Shown one piece after another: positions 24,396 to 35,887 of a DNA stretch of 64,000 nucleotides. The translations under genes were made by a program, and so were the position numbers. This DNA comes from Triglochin maritima (lineage: Eukaryota > Streptophyta > Magnoliopsida > Alismatales > Juncaginaceae). The notes under the pieces were generated by a model, which worked only from the letters and a program-made list of their open reading frames with translations, did not search any database and was not told where the DNA came from. The stretch is from positions 35,732,201 through 35,796,200 of the forward strand of contig OY821771.1 in NCBI GenBank assembly GCA_963682175.1. Direction: 5' to 3'. Each line of letters begins with the position of its first letter. The stretch's first letter is position 1.

Positions 24396-25629
24396 TGATG
24401 AATTGCATACATTGCATCATATGTCTTTCATTTAGACTACTTTTATATCAATAAATGTTACTAAGGTATGTGTTTAGTCTTATTTACATAATACAGGAAC
24501 CTGAATGCAAATTACCCACATCCCGAGCATAAACGCATGCAAAAGACTCATTTCTATCATAAAGACCAAGTTCAAGATTATCGGGGTACGAATGGAAATG
24601 TATCCAAGCATAAAAGCATTCAAGACCTAATTACAAAAAGAACAAGGACTTAAGCACAAAAGTAGCCGGGGACTTAATTGCAAAAAGACAATGACCTAAT
24701 TGCAAATCACGAGTAGCTTTTATTATCTTGGAGAAAATCTAAATAAAAATCAATGTGGATCTCCAAATATATGAAGGAATTAATCCGGAGCTTAAAAGAA
24801 TGGAAAGAATCAATCCAGACGCGCAAAGGAGGATCAAATCATACCATAAACATTCAGCTAAAATCCAGATTTAATCCGAGCAATATATGTGGCGTTTCCG
24901 CCGCACATTACACATGTCATGCGGTGATTCCGCCGCCCCAGAGCCGATCCGTGTGCTCCAATTTTGTCCAGTCGTGTCTGGACACGTGTACTCTCCAATT
25001 CTATACTTAGGTCTCTTGTAACAACTATAAATAGCCCCGAGAACGATGTTAGAAGGGTCCTTGGCCTTAGACCTAGTTTTTAGTTGTTGTTTTTATTTGT
25101 AGTCTTTTCTTTGGAGTAATAAAATTCTGTCTTTTATTTCTTGTGTTTTTATGTTTTCTTTTGTAATTCCTCTAGGACCCCTTCTTCCTCCCTCTATGAG
25201 TTTCTAACTCTTTTCAAAAGGTGGAGGTGACGGATTTAGGGTGAAGAGAAGATGAATGAATGTTATTATTTTAAGTTCGTGATTAGTATATTTTGATTAC
25301 TTGAGTTTATGTTAAATCATTTATCATGTAATGCTTCATAACTAACATGATTTATTATAAGTTTCTGAATTCTCTAATCTAAACCCTAAATCTAAACCTC
25401 CACCCAACGGAATTCACTTCTTTGTTCTTGTTTTAGTTTTAATTGTTCTTGTTTCTTGCTTTAGATAAATAAAAACCCAAAAATCTCAAAACCCAATTAT
25501 TTCTTCTCTCCTTCTTTCCCCCAATCGAAATCACATTAAATAACAAATATCTCCCTCCTTGTGTTCGACCCGTATTTGTCACGTCTTCATTGACGTCGTG
25601 CACTTGCGGTATAAATAAAATTCTCATCA
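24396..25629 (+). repeat. TR-GAG LTR3
   Basis: 1234 bp. It shares the 5' variants of LTR2 but differs from LTR1 and LTR2 near its 3' end: a C run one base shorter near 25518, T at 25579 and T at 25596. It ends CTCATCA, followed by the target duplication ATCAT. Confidence 0.97.
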
Positions 25630-25634
25630 ATCAT

Positions 25635-26432
25635 TTATACACATCCTAACATGCATCCATACAATCACATACATGTCAAACACACAAACATAAATATATC
25701 CATTCACACAGACATTGTGTGGGTTTATATGTTCTTGCGTCCTTGATCCTTGCGCTTCTTCAGTGTCTTCCTCTTGCACCATGGATGTTGATATTGCAAA
25801 AATATAAACATGCATCTCTCAATTTTGAAAATTGTCTAGTGCAAGTCATATGTAAAAATCCTCTCATATGCATGCATATACATAGACCATGTGATTGAAT
25901 AATAATAACATACATATTCATTCATTCACACATGGCTTCATCGGAACATACAAACTCACATATCCCTGCATTGGAGAATTCGAGCAACACATGTACATAC
26001 ACTATATATTAATCGATTTAGTTTGTCATGCATCTCTAAATCAAACAATTCTAAAATCATTTGAAATCCATTAAAAATGATTTTATGCATCCATAGTTCA
26101 AAACACAAAACATTTGAACCGTTGTTTATCCAATTTCCAAAAATAAAATTTAAAGAAAGATAAACATATGCTTTTTTCGTTTTGTCGATTCCTTATAAAA
26201 TAATCATTTAATTAAAAACGAAAAATTTATATATTATGCATAAGTCTAAATTTTAATTCTAACATTCACATGATGTGTTTCAAAACATTTAAAACTATCA
26301 AAAAAATCAATTAGAATTAAATCAACAAAACTATTGGAAAACTCGAAAAAGACATAGAACATGAGTTGTTTCGATTGTAGATGGTAACTATAATTAATTA
26401 TATAGTCTAATCATTGAAAATATGAACTAAAT
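25635..26432 (-). other. Copia leader, primer-site side
   Basis: AT-rich, non-coding. It lies between the Copia primer site and the TR-GAG insertion, and continues at 11990. Confidence 0.75.
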
Positions 26433-26444
26433 GCTCTGATACCA
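26433..26444 (-). other. Copia primer binding site, initiator tRNA-Met
   Basis: On the minus strand TGGTATCAGAGC follows the LTR end (CTACA) after one base. This is the usual plant Copia primer site. Confidence 0.95.
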
Positions 26445-26520
26445 CTGTAGGATTTCGTTTCCCTATTTATGTATATATTTTAAAAAAATTAATACAAACA
26501 TACAAGATCGATTTCATATT

Positions 26521-28555
26521 TGAAGGGAATGTGTTCTAAAAGTTTTACTTTTAAATGTCAATTATTATGAATTGAATGAGAAATCATTTTGTTCCTTGTT
26601 TATGTTATTCGTCTTTTAGAAGTGTTAAGGAAAATGCTCTTGGTCCTTAACCGTAGAGCTCTAAAAGATATTGGTTTACATAAAACAAAAGATATTCGCA
26701 ATCATGGTAATTAACATGGGACATTAATTACCGAGTTAAGATTGTCGTGTTGGTCATAGATCATTGTAGATCTACAAGTGAGTGACAACACGGGTACACA
26801 AAAGAGGAAAATATTACTTTTGTATACTGAATAGACCTAATAAGTAAAACATTATAGAATTGTGTTTTCTGTGTCATTAATGTTTTACTATGTCTTTGGT
26901 CCTTTGATATGAGACTTATATCCGATCACCTAAGAATTGCTTAATTAGACTAGTGTCTTGAGCTATCGATGAGTGTAGTGTAAAGGCATTAGTTGGTTAA
27001 GTATGACTTTTGTTGGAGAAGATAGTTAGTCAAAAGATTATCATTGTCCCTCTTATAATTGAGTGATGATATTAGTGGGCCCCTTGATAAAGCAAAGTTA
27101 TAATGTGCACAATGTGATTTGAGTTAAGTCACATATTTGTAACTAGCTTAAAGAGATAAAGAAATGAATACTAATACAAAGATGACACAATACTACTTTG
27201 TGTGTATTCTTAATATCATGAGGCAAGGGACGGACACAAGTGGTGCACTCCATCACTAGATGGATCGGGTTTTGGTTCGAGTGGAATTAAGACATCTAAC
27301 TAATTGGGAGCTATAATGTGTAGCTAGATACCGCTTATAGATTGTGGTATTAAGCTCTTAATATCACTGTCAACTTAGTTTAGATCCTCCCATAGGTCAC
27401 ACCAGAAAACTGGGAAACAAGAAATGGGGATTTTGAGTTCATAAGATGTGTCGGGTTTCATGTAGAAAATATGACACATAGGGTGAACAAGCAAAATCAA
27501 AATTATGTTATGATTAATAACATAATTAGAATCTAAATTAAATTCATATGTGATGTAAATATTATGGGGTGTAATGATTTATCGTTACATAGGATAATAT
27601 GTTACATAAGTTGTGAATTTACTACTAATCCCGAAATGTCAAATTTTGTAGGGGTAAAACCGAAATTTGACCAATCAGCAGAACAATGCTCAACGGTCGA
27701 CCGAACAACAGTAAACTGTCGACCTGTTGGTGCACGGTCGACCGGACACGTATCGACCGATAACAAGGAATTTTCATCTGTTCGGTACGGTCGACCGAAT
27801 CTATCGGTCGGTCGACCGAACATTGCGATGAAATATTTTATTGTTGCGAACGGTTGACCGAATGTCGAACGGTCGACCGAAACTTGGTTCGAACGGTCGA
27901 CCGGTCCAGACGGTTTTCTACAGAATTAATTTAAGAATTAATTAGATCATGCATGGAATTGGTCAATAACTGATTTAATTCGTGGCTAAGATTATTTGTT
28001 AGCAAATAATGGATGGTTAGATGGAAGTTTGCATGAAATCATGGGCAAGAGGTTGCACATGAATAGGTAATTTGGAGAGAACTTATAAATACAAGTTTAT
28101 CTCACTACCTTATTAATTAATTCATTATCTTCTTGTGCAAACTTCTCTCTCCATAATTCTCCACGAAATTCCATTAATTCTTGAGTTTAGTTTTAGTTTT
28201 CAGAGATCTTCTTCTCAAGAGAACTAAAGAGGGGTTAGTAATTAGATTCTAAACCCTATTGGAGATTGAGAGGCTAGCTCTTCTCTCTCCAATCTTGTTT
28301 AGAGTTTGGTGAATTCTCGGAGGCATCCGGCGCAGCGACAAACATTCTCAACATCTCCGAATCTTCAAGAAGTTTTAGAGAACTTCTAGGTATGAATTTC
28401 GGAGTCCCATGTTTGTTTTAATAAAGTTTTAAAAAACTAGTTATTGAAACAAACTGATGCATGCATGAAACAAATCATAGAAAATTTGTAATTAATCATT
28501 ATTGTGCATAAAAATTTCGAAAATATATATGTACAATTAAACTAGAAATCCTACA
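26521..28555 (+). repeat. Solo Copia LTR inserted in an LTR of the same family
   Basis: 2035 bp, TGAAGGG...CCTACA, flanked by ATATT at 26516-26520 and 28556-28560. No primer site or internal region adjoins it. TATAAATA at 28084 fits a promoter. It aligns with the host LTR through its length but in inverse orientation and with clear divergence. Confidence 0.93.
27694..27905 (+). promoter_or_regulatory. Cluster of palindromic CGGTCGACCG sites in LTR
   Basis: About nine full or near copies of the 10-bp palindrome lie in about 210 bp (for example 27694, 27735, and near 27788, 27808, 27869, 27893). A looser array occupies the corresponding part of the minus-strand LTR (29040-29420). A role as protein-binding sites is inferred only from clustering and partial conservation. 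Confidence 0.5.
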
Positions 28556-30575
28556 ATATTTTCATTGATTTTACGTACATGTATTTGTTTATTCTAATAT
28601 CATGCATTCTTATACATATTAAAATAAACAAAGAATAGAGGATCATACCCAAACATTCTTCTAAAACCTTTCAGAAGATCCGGAGTTCCGTTGCTCGTCG
28701 AATCGCCCGCCCATTCGCCTCCAAGTGTTCACCAAAATTAAGCTTCTGAGATTTCTATCTCCAAAACTTAAAACTATTAAGAGATTTTCGTGGTGATTAA
28801 GGGAGAGATTAATGAGAGAAAGAATTTTTGCGTTAACATAAACAAGAGGATGATGGGTCCTTTTATAGGCTCCCAAAACATCTTTATCAAGAACTATTCT
28901 TTAGTCATGATCTCTTGCTTATTCTCTTCTAAAATTAATCTCAAATTGCCACATAAGCATCCTAAAAAACGTTTAATTAAATCTAGAATTAATCCAACCC
29001 ATGATCTAATTATTCTCTTAATAATTCAGGCAAAAATCGCACTGTTCGGTTGACCGAGAATTTTTCTCAGTTAACTGAACCATTCAGTTATAACATTTGT
29101 TTGGTGGACCATGAGCTAGACGGTCGACCAAATATGCATGAGAAAAAATTTCTGGAAAAAATCAGACGATCCGCGTCTTGCTCCGGTCGACCGTTGACCC
29201 ACCAAAATTTCTCCGGGCAAACATTCATCCGACAATCGTGTCACCTTCGGTCTACCGAAAATATTCCAAGATATTTTCTCTCGGTTGACCGTTCACGCTC
29301 GGATGACCGAACCCAATTGTCCAAGCACTCCAGACAATTTTGGTCAATCAATTGTGCTTACCCGTTCCCCGTTCGGTTGACCGTTCCGAAGACATCTCGG
29401 TCGATCGAACCCTAAACGGTTCACCGTGTTTGACCCTGATTTTGCCTTTGTCAAATTTTGAATTTATTTCCAACAAAATTTGATCTTTTGGGGGTTTTAG
29501 CAAATTCATATCTTATGTAATATTAAATTATTACACCTCATAATATACACACCTCATATGAATTTATTATGATTCTAATTATGTCAATTCTCATGACATA
29601 TTAATTTTATTCGTTCACCACATGTATCATTTTTTCACATGAAACCCGACACATCATATGAACTCAAAATCAAGCTTCTTGTTTCCCAATTTTGTGGTGT
29701 GACCTTTAGGAGGTTCTAAACTAAATTGGCAGCGATATTAAACACTTAATATCTCAAACTATAAGCGGTATCTAGCTACACATTATAGTTACCCAATTAG
29801 CATAGATGTTTTTGTTCCACTCGAACTAAACATGATCCATTTAGTGATGTAAGTGCACCACTTGTGTCCGTCCCTTGCCTCATGATATTAAGAATATATA
29901 CAAAGTAGAAATGTGTCACTTTTATATTATATTCATTTCTTGATCTCTTTAAGCTAATTATAACTATGTAATTTAACTCAAGTTACATTGTGCACATTAT
30001 AATTTTTCTTTATCAAGGGGCTCACTAATATCATCACTCAATTAAGAGGAGCAACGATAATCGTTTGACTAGCTATCTTTTCCAACACAAGTCATGTTCA
30101 ACCAACTATTGTTTTTATCATTATACTCATTGATAGCTTTTGACAATAATCAAATTAAGCAATTCTCGAGTGAAAAGATACAATTCTCATATCTTAGGAT
30201 CCAAGACACAGTAAAACATTAATGACACGAAACACAATTCCATAATGTTTTACTTGTTAGGTCTATTCAATATATAAAAGTAATTTTTCCCTCTTTTATA
30301 TACTCATGTCGTCAATTATTTACAGAGCTACAACAATCGATGACCAACACGACAATCTTATCTCGGTGATTAATGTTCCATGTTAATTACCATGATTGCG
30401 AATAACTTTTGATTTATGTAAACCATTATCTTTTAGAGCTCTATGGTTAAGGACCAAGCGTCTCTTCCTTAACACTTCCAAAAGACGAATATCATAATCA
30501 AGGAACAAAATGTTTGCACATTCAATTCATAATAATTGACATATAAAAATAAACTTTTATAACACATTCCCTTCA

Positions 30576-30774
30576 ATATTCACGCATGTACTGTACATTC
30601 ACGCGGACTACTTTCGTTGCACGCGTAGACTATGCATTCACGCGTGTACTGGACATTCACGCGTAGAATGTGCATTCACACGTGTACTGTGCATTTGTAA
30701 TTTTACTAATAATTTTTTTCGTGGTTTAATATTAATTATTAATGTTAATTACTGATTATTAATATTAATCATTT
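30576..30774. repeat. Short tandem-like repeats (CATTCACGCGTGTACTGTG) in Harbinger right part
   Basis: CATTCACGCG or a close variant recurs about five times between 30577 and 30700, alternating with GTACTG or GTAGA tails. AT-rich sequence follows. The block lies between the Copia insertion and the Harbinger inverted repeat. Confidence 0.7.
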
Positions 30775-31010
30775 TCGTCAATTAGAATTATGTAAAATTT
30801 AATTTGTTAAATGTTGTGTAAGAATTAAAATTGTTTAATTAATAAAGAATGTGGAGGAAAGAGAGCGTAAGGTAGGTGAGGGTAGCCGGGGCGTGGTTAA
30901 AATTTGTTTTTGGGTGGGTGGGGTGAGCTGACGTGACAGAAGGAGAAGCTGACGTGACAGAGAGAGTGAGCAGGGTGTCCGGGAGTAGCCCAGCGCTGTT
31001 AAACATGGTC
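30775..31010 (-). repeat. Harbinger right terminal/subterminal inverted repeat
   Basis: Inverse partner of 5367-5595. It carries GCTGACGTGACAGA twice (about 30927-30962) in its outer part. Confidence 0.75.
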
Positions 31011-31365
31011 TAACTTAACAGTACTACCCATTTTGGAAAATGGATATTGTGGCAGCTTTTTGTAGAATGTCACAACGATGACTCCTCTGTCTTAATGTTG
31101 TATGCCCTAAAACTTTTCTGAGTATGACTTTGATGTTAATATTGCAGTCCATAGTCTTATTAACTATCTTTATTTTTGAGATTATCACCGTTTTTAAAAA
31201 GAACAACTGGAACTACTTCAATTAAGAAATCTCTCGTCTTGAGACGGTCAAGATTAAATATCAATCTTAGCAGTTATTTTCGTATGTTTGAGATTTAAAG
31301 TGGAAGAGAAGTTGAGTAGATAATAAAAACAACAAAATCCCTAAAATAAATGCAATTCACCAACC

Positions 31366-31391
31366 GGCCCACTCCCGGCCCATCCGGCCCA
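31366..31391 (-). promoter_or_regulatory. Three site II (GGCCCA) elements upstream of RBM42-like gene
   Basis: GGCCCA occurs at 31366, 31377 and 31386, that is 60-85 bp before the ATG at 31451. The complement TGGGCC is the site II motif, known in plants as a TCP-factor target in promoters of housekeeping and translation genes. The remaining sequence 31014-31365 shows no other feature. Confidence 0.55.
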
Positions 31392-31450
31392 CACTACTAC
31401 AAACAAACCCACGAAACCCCCAAATTCCAAAATTCCGACCGACAGAAACC

Positions 31451-31460
31451 ATGGATCCCT

Positions 31461-31491
<31 letters not shown>

Positions 31492-34400
31492 CGGAGCTCA
31501 CTTCGCCGCTCCGGCGACCCCCTACTTCCCCCTCCCTTTCCACCTCCAGACCTCCGACCCCGTCCCGCAGCAGTACCCCACCCAGTACCTTCCTCCTCCG
31601 CCGCCGATCAAGATGCCCACCGTGCCTCCGGCGTACGCCGCCTCACCGGTCGTGCCTGGCGTCTACGCCCTACCCCAGTACCAGCAGGTTCGTGGTTCCG
31701 ATCCGTCCCTGGTCCTTCATGTTGGGGAAAAGTAGTTTCGTTTGCAATTAGGGTTGGTGAAAGGTGAAATTTAAAATAAAATAAAATTGCTGAAGAAATT
31801 AGCTTTCTTTGTTGTGATCAAGGGTAGGTTTGTTTGAAATATAAGTGCGTTTGTCCCCGACGTTGATATGTCGAGGAATATGATCAGATGGTTTCGGCTC
31901 CTGCGACAGCGTCGTTATGTGTAAGATGAGAATAGAAAACCATTGGTTGATGGCCTTTTGCAGTTTTATTAGGCATTTGGATGCATATTCTGGAGAAGAG
32001 TTCCGTCGAATGGTTGGTTGTATGACTGCAAAATTGGAAGCATTGGTTTGGTAGTTATGATATTGAACATCTATGATATTTTTTTATTGCGTGCCCAGTG
32101 AGTCACCTTATCGAATCATTCTGCAAACCTATAGGGATGGAATTCATTCCAACTTTCAATTGACAAAAAATCTTAGTGCAAGTTTATATTTATTATTTAT
32201 TTAGTCTGAATACTGGTATATAAATTTATCTAAACAATGAATGTCATAGATCAATAATGGATTAGTTTCTTTCTGTTGGATCTTTATTTTGAAAATTTCT
32301 TTACATTGATATCCATGATGTGAATGCACTTGTAGAATGTTAGAAACGAGGTCTCCTTTTGGTCCTATGAGGTTGGAAAGAGTTAATATATTTTAGGCGA
32401 ACACATTTTGTATGTGAGCTGGAAGGATAGAAATAGCACAGGATGTGAAATGATTTGCTAAATCTAGCAAGTTGCCTCTATTTTTCAGATATAACCATAC
32501 TGACGTACTAATGCTCATAAACTACCTGTTTATATACATGTAAGACGACTTTCCATGATACTACCGTCTACCGACATAACTTGCTGGTAGGGGTAGACAG
32601 TTTACTGTTGCCTAGTTTGATTTATTTGTAACTATTCGACTGAGTGCAGCCTTTTTCTCATCTTGATGCCAAATTGCATGTATTTTGCTTTCTTATGACA
32701 GTGGTCATTGATGCAAATGTTTTAACTGTCAGGCACAGCAGCTCTTCCAAAGGGACGCACAGACTATTACTCCAGAGGCTTTGGAAAGTGTGAAGGCTGC
32801 ACTTGCCAGCAGTGAAGTTGAACATAAAACAGAGGCCAAAAAAAAGGCAATACCTCGTAAAGCTGCTGGGCAAACTTGGGAGGATCCAACTTTAGCAGAT
32901 TGGCCTGAAAGTATGTTGTTTTTGTTTAATAACAACTCTAATATCACCGAATTTTGCACTTTATTTTTTCAGTCAAATTCTTGACGCATCCGTTTATGTT
33001 ATCAGCAGGAAACTTGGTTATTAAACAGACAACAAGCTAATGATTGCTATTTTGTCATTAATGTCTCTTCTTAAAAAAATTCAGTTATACATGCTGCTTA
33101 AGAAATAACAGAAAGTTACTCACAACTAACTCAGCTTCATTCATAGCAATAACAATGTTTCACCTTTTACACAATCCTAAATTTGTTCTGGTCAAGAATT
33201 AGAAGTATGAAAAACTAGACCGATTATTAGATATTTATTTTGGATGTTAATACTTGATTTTGATGCATAACATTGTTGTTAATAGAAGTTTTTGTTACTC
33301 GATAATATAAAGTGCGACAATGTTGGGATTAAAAGTTTATCAAAGTTTTATATCTGATTGATATTAAGCAGTAAGTACACACGATGGTTAGCCTGTTTTT
33401 ATTTCTACAATGGACTCAATTCCATAGAGCTATTTATCCCCTTCATCTGGCCCATATCTATCTTTCCATGGAGTAACAAGATTGTAAATATTACAGTTCT
33501 ATGGGTTTTTTCTTGATCTTTTAGAATTAATAAAAGACCGTGACATCTACACTTTCACTTTTATTTGTGAAACGTATTATCAATGGAATCAAGGAAGTTT
33601 AGGATGTGGTGGTGACTGCGGTTGGCAGACATGGAAATCATAATTTCATTAACATGGTGTTTTTTCTACTGGAAATCTTATAGTCGCAAAAGCTGTACTT
33701 AGCCTTCCAATTATATAATGGCATGAGCTATACATTCAGATGCATGTCATAAACCAGCAAGCTTGTAACGATTGGCAAACTCTTTTCCTTTAAAAGATTC
33801 TTGGCATGATAGCTATTTATCTGACTGAAATTTGATTATAAGTTGTCAATATCTCTTACTTCATTTAGCTTTTGGATTTGATTAGCTACTTTATAACTTC
33901 ATTTTATCATTTGAAGTGTATTATAAAGTTAGTGTTTACTTACACGTCAGACAATTTTTTGTAATGTTAATTTGTTTTGTTTCAACATAGATGACTTCCG
34001 CTTGTTCTGTGGAGACCTCGGAAATGAAGTGAATGACGAAGTTCTTTCAAAAGCATTTTCTAGATTTCCATCATACAACATGGCAAAGGTGAGTTCCTTT
34101 TGCCCCATCGTATTTGATAATTTTAGAATTTGCTATCCTGCCTATTTAAATTTTTTAGTTGACTTTATAAAACATGGTGCTACTTTTGCATGTTCAACGA
34201 TCATAATTCTGCTTGCCATCTGTGTATCTAGGTTGTGCGAGATAAGAGGACGGGCAAAACCCGAGGATATGGCTTTGTTAGTTTTTCAAATCCTTTGGAC
34301 CTTGCAGCTGCTCTGAAAGAAATGAATGGTTTGTACTTATGAACTGTTATCATTGTTTCACATTTGCTGCATGGTTATGAAATTTTAACGACTTACGAAA

Positions 34401-34691
34401 AATGTTAATATCAAAATGCTGATGTGTTTTATTTATGTTGCCTTTGACATTGTAGGTAAGTATGTTGGCAATCGCCCAATTAAGCTTCGTAAAAGCACAT
34501 GGAAGGAAAGAACTGACGTTGAGGCATTAAAAAGGCACAAGGTGATAATTTTCTCTCTCGAATCACATATTTGATTTTGAGGCATCTCAACATAATGGTT
34601 CAATTTTGAAAATCCTTTTTATCGTGCTCTCTTTCAGAGTCAGATGCAGAAGAAACCAAAGCTACCAAAGAAAGGTATCTTGCACAAGTGA
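31451..34691 (+). CDS. RBM42: RBM42-like RRM RNA-binding protein (6 exons)
   Basis: Exons: 31451-31687, 32733-32910, 33991-34088, 34232-34328, 34456-34541 and 34638-34691. All introns are GT-AG and the phases join into 249 residues. The N-terminus is low complexity: a Ser-Ala repeat encoded by (TCGGCG)n, then Pro/Tyr-rich. The block WEDPTLADWPEND leads into one RRM: RNP2-like LFCGDLGNEV (exon 3) and RNP1-like TRGYGFVSF (exon 4), ending NRPIKLRKS. The tail KKPKLPKKGILHK is Lys-rich. The order and the conserved GDLGNEV and CGDLG blocks are those of the RBM42 family, known RNA binders linked to splicing and stress granules. The target RNAs in plants cannot be read from sequence. The last exon reads straight to TGA at 34691. 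Confidence 0.93.
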
Positions 34692-35887
34692 TGCACTGGA
34701 TCTCATTTGTAGAATATTGTTTGTTAAATAACTTAAATTACGAGGACTGTTGAGTTTTGTAGAATGCATAATTGATGGGTCCTGGACTCCTGGATCTATA
34801 AAGATGGTGAGGGCTTGAAGGCCTTTGTTTCATTGGTTTTTGATCTTATTGCTTCTTTTGGGTAGGGTATTGGGTTCACTGATTTTTTGCATGTGTAGAG
34901 TGTAGTGGGTTTGTGCATTTTGCTCTGACTGTCTGAGTTTTGTTGAATTGGTCATATTTTCCGTAGGAAGAGAAGATGAGTTTATGCTCACCGAATATGA
35001 AAAAGAAGGATTTGTAAGTTGGTGTATTTGGTCAGGTCAAGTTGGTTTTAGTTTGGTTCTACGTTGATAAAGGACTTCTTGTGCCTGTCAAATATAATTT
35101 GGTTTGCTTTGGTGTTGAGATGTTGATGCCTACAGGTTGTTTGACTAAATGCTTTTGAGGAAATTGAGCTCCCAAAATAAAACTTATGTTAAGATATCCA
35201 ACTTTTGAGGATTGACTAAATGCTTTTGAGGAAATTAAGGAATTCATTGTGTTCTCACTTCTCATGGTTCACTATTGAGAGTCCTCTGTGGATATGCCAG
35301 AAAGATATCCAATTAGCTGGTTCTAATTATAACTGTAAGGCACATAACATCATGTTTGTCTCTCTTTTTTTTCTTCAGGAATAACTATCTGTTATACATG
35401 GTAATATGTGTCATCTTGTAAATGAAGTATTATTGAGTATAGTTTGGAACTGTTTACTCATTAGGCCATAAGAGTCATTTTGTTTTCTTGAACTCATCCT
35501 GTAAATGGATTCACGAAAACTAACCGTTGGGCTTCCTCCAACAAATATTTATTTGGTACGTAGATAGCGTTAGTGTAAATAATGAAACTAGCCATAAGTG
35601 ATACTGTTTAGATAGCTCGAGATAATATGTTTTTGCTGAAAAGTTTCCTGAAAATATGGTTTTCAAACCTACGAGGGTGTTTGGATCACCTGCCAAATAA
35701 TACATTGTAATTTATAATTGTTTTGTTTTTTAGTTTTTATTTGAAAATCTTTTTCCAAAATTATTATTTTTCTTCTCAAATATATTGGGTCTCTTCTCAT
35801 CCATCTTTTCCTATGAATCCTTTGGTTTTACTAAAAACGCGTATCCTATCCAAACACAACTACATACAATATTGTGTTTTGAATAGA
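34692..35887. other. 3' flank of RBM42-like gene, no further gene
   Basis: It probably begins with the 3' untranslated region. A 26-bp direct repeat (TGACTAAATGCTTTTGAGGA core) occurs near 35142 and 35214. Nothing else is supported. Confidence 0.6.

Larger units (their letters stand above)
11996..25629 (+). mobile_element. Gypsy-derived non-autonomous TR-GAG element, tandem form (three LTRs, two internal regions)
   Basis: Structure: LTR1 11996-13230, internal 13231-18195, LTR2 18196-19430, internal 19431-24395, LTR3 24396-25629, all bounded by one ATCAT duplication. The period is exactly 6200 bp, and the two internal regions look identical wherever compared. The coding part is only gag and a Tat/Athila-type protease; RT, RNase H and integrase are absent. 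With the tRNA-Asp primer site this fits the TR-GAG class of plant elements, which depend on partner elements for replication. The tandem is best explained by recombination between LTRs after insertion. Confidence 0.95.
6427..30575 (-). mobile_element. Copia LTR retrotransposon (minus strand), nested and decayed
   Basis: Order on the minus strand: 5' LTR (30575 to 26446, interrupted by a solo LTR), tRNA-Met primer site (26444-26433), leader (interrupted by the TR-GAG element), gag-protease-integrase-RT-RNase H (11398 to 7296), polypurine tract (7228-7218) and a truncated 3' LTR (7217 to about 6427). Integrase before RT places it in Copia. The right flank 30576-30580 (ATATT) should be the target duplication; its partner on the left was lost with the end of the 3' LTR. 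Confidence 0.9.
26446..30575 (-). repeat. Copia 5' LTR, interrupted by a solo LTR
   Basis: The LTR starts at 30575 (TGAAGGGAATG on the minus strand) and runs to 28556, is interrupted by the solo LTR, and resumes at 26515 to end in CCTACA at 26446. The sum is about 2.09 kb. A TATAAAAGG box reads on the minus strand near 28868-28860. Between about 29040 and 29420 it carries many degenerate CGGTYGACCG sites. Confidence 0.9.
5364..31013 (-). mobile_element. PIF/Harbinger element split by a 24-kb Copia nest
   Basis: Two inverted ends begin with GACCAT: at 5367 reading right, and at 31010 reading left. They are flanked by TTA (5364-5366) and TAA (31011-31013), close to the 3-bp TWA target duplication of this superfamily, with one mismatch. 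The inverted similarity extends about 225 bp inward, through blocks such as CTCTCTTTCCTCCACAT and TTAATTCTTACACAACATTT. A Harbinger transposase fragment lies inside the left part. Everything from about 6427 to 30575 is later insertion. Confidence 0.75.

Noticed and set aside
26521..30575. A complete LTR element bounded by inverted LTRs
   Set aside because: The LTRs are in opposite orientation with no internal region between them, and ATATT duplications flank only 26521-28555. It is a solo LTR inside an LTR.
31350..31751. Arg/Pro-rich open frame overlapping RBM42 exon 1
   Set aside because: It is a GC-rich shadow of the real frame starting at 31451, which splices into a conserved RRM protein.
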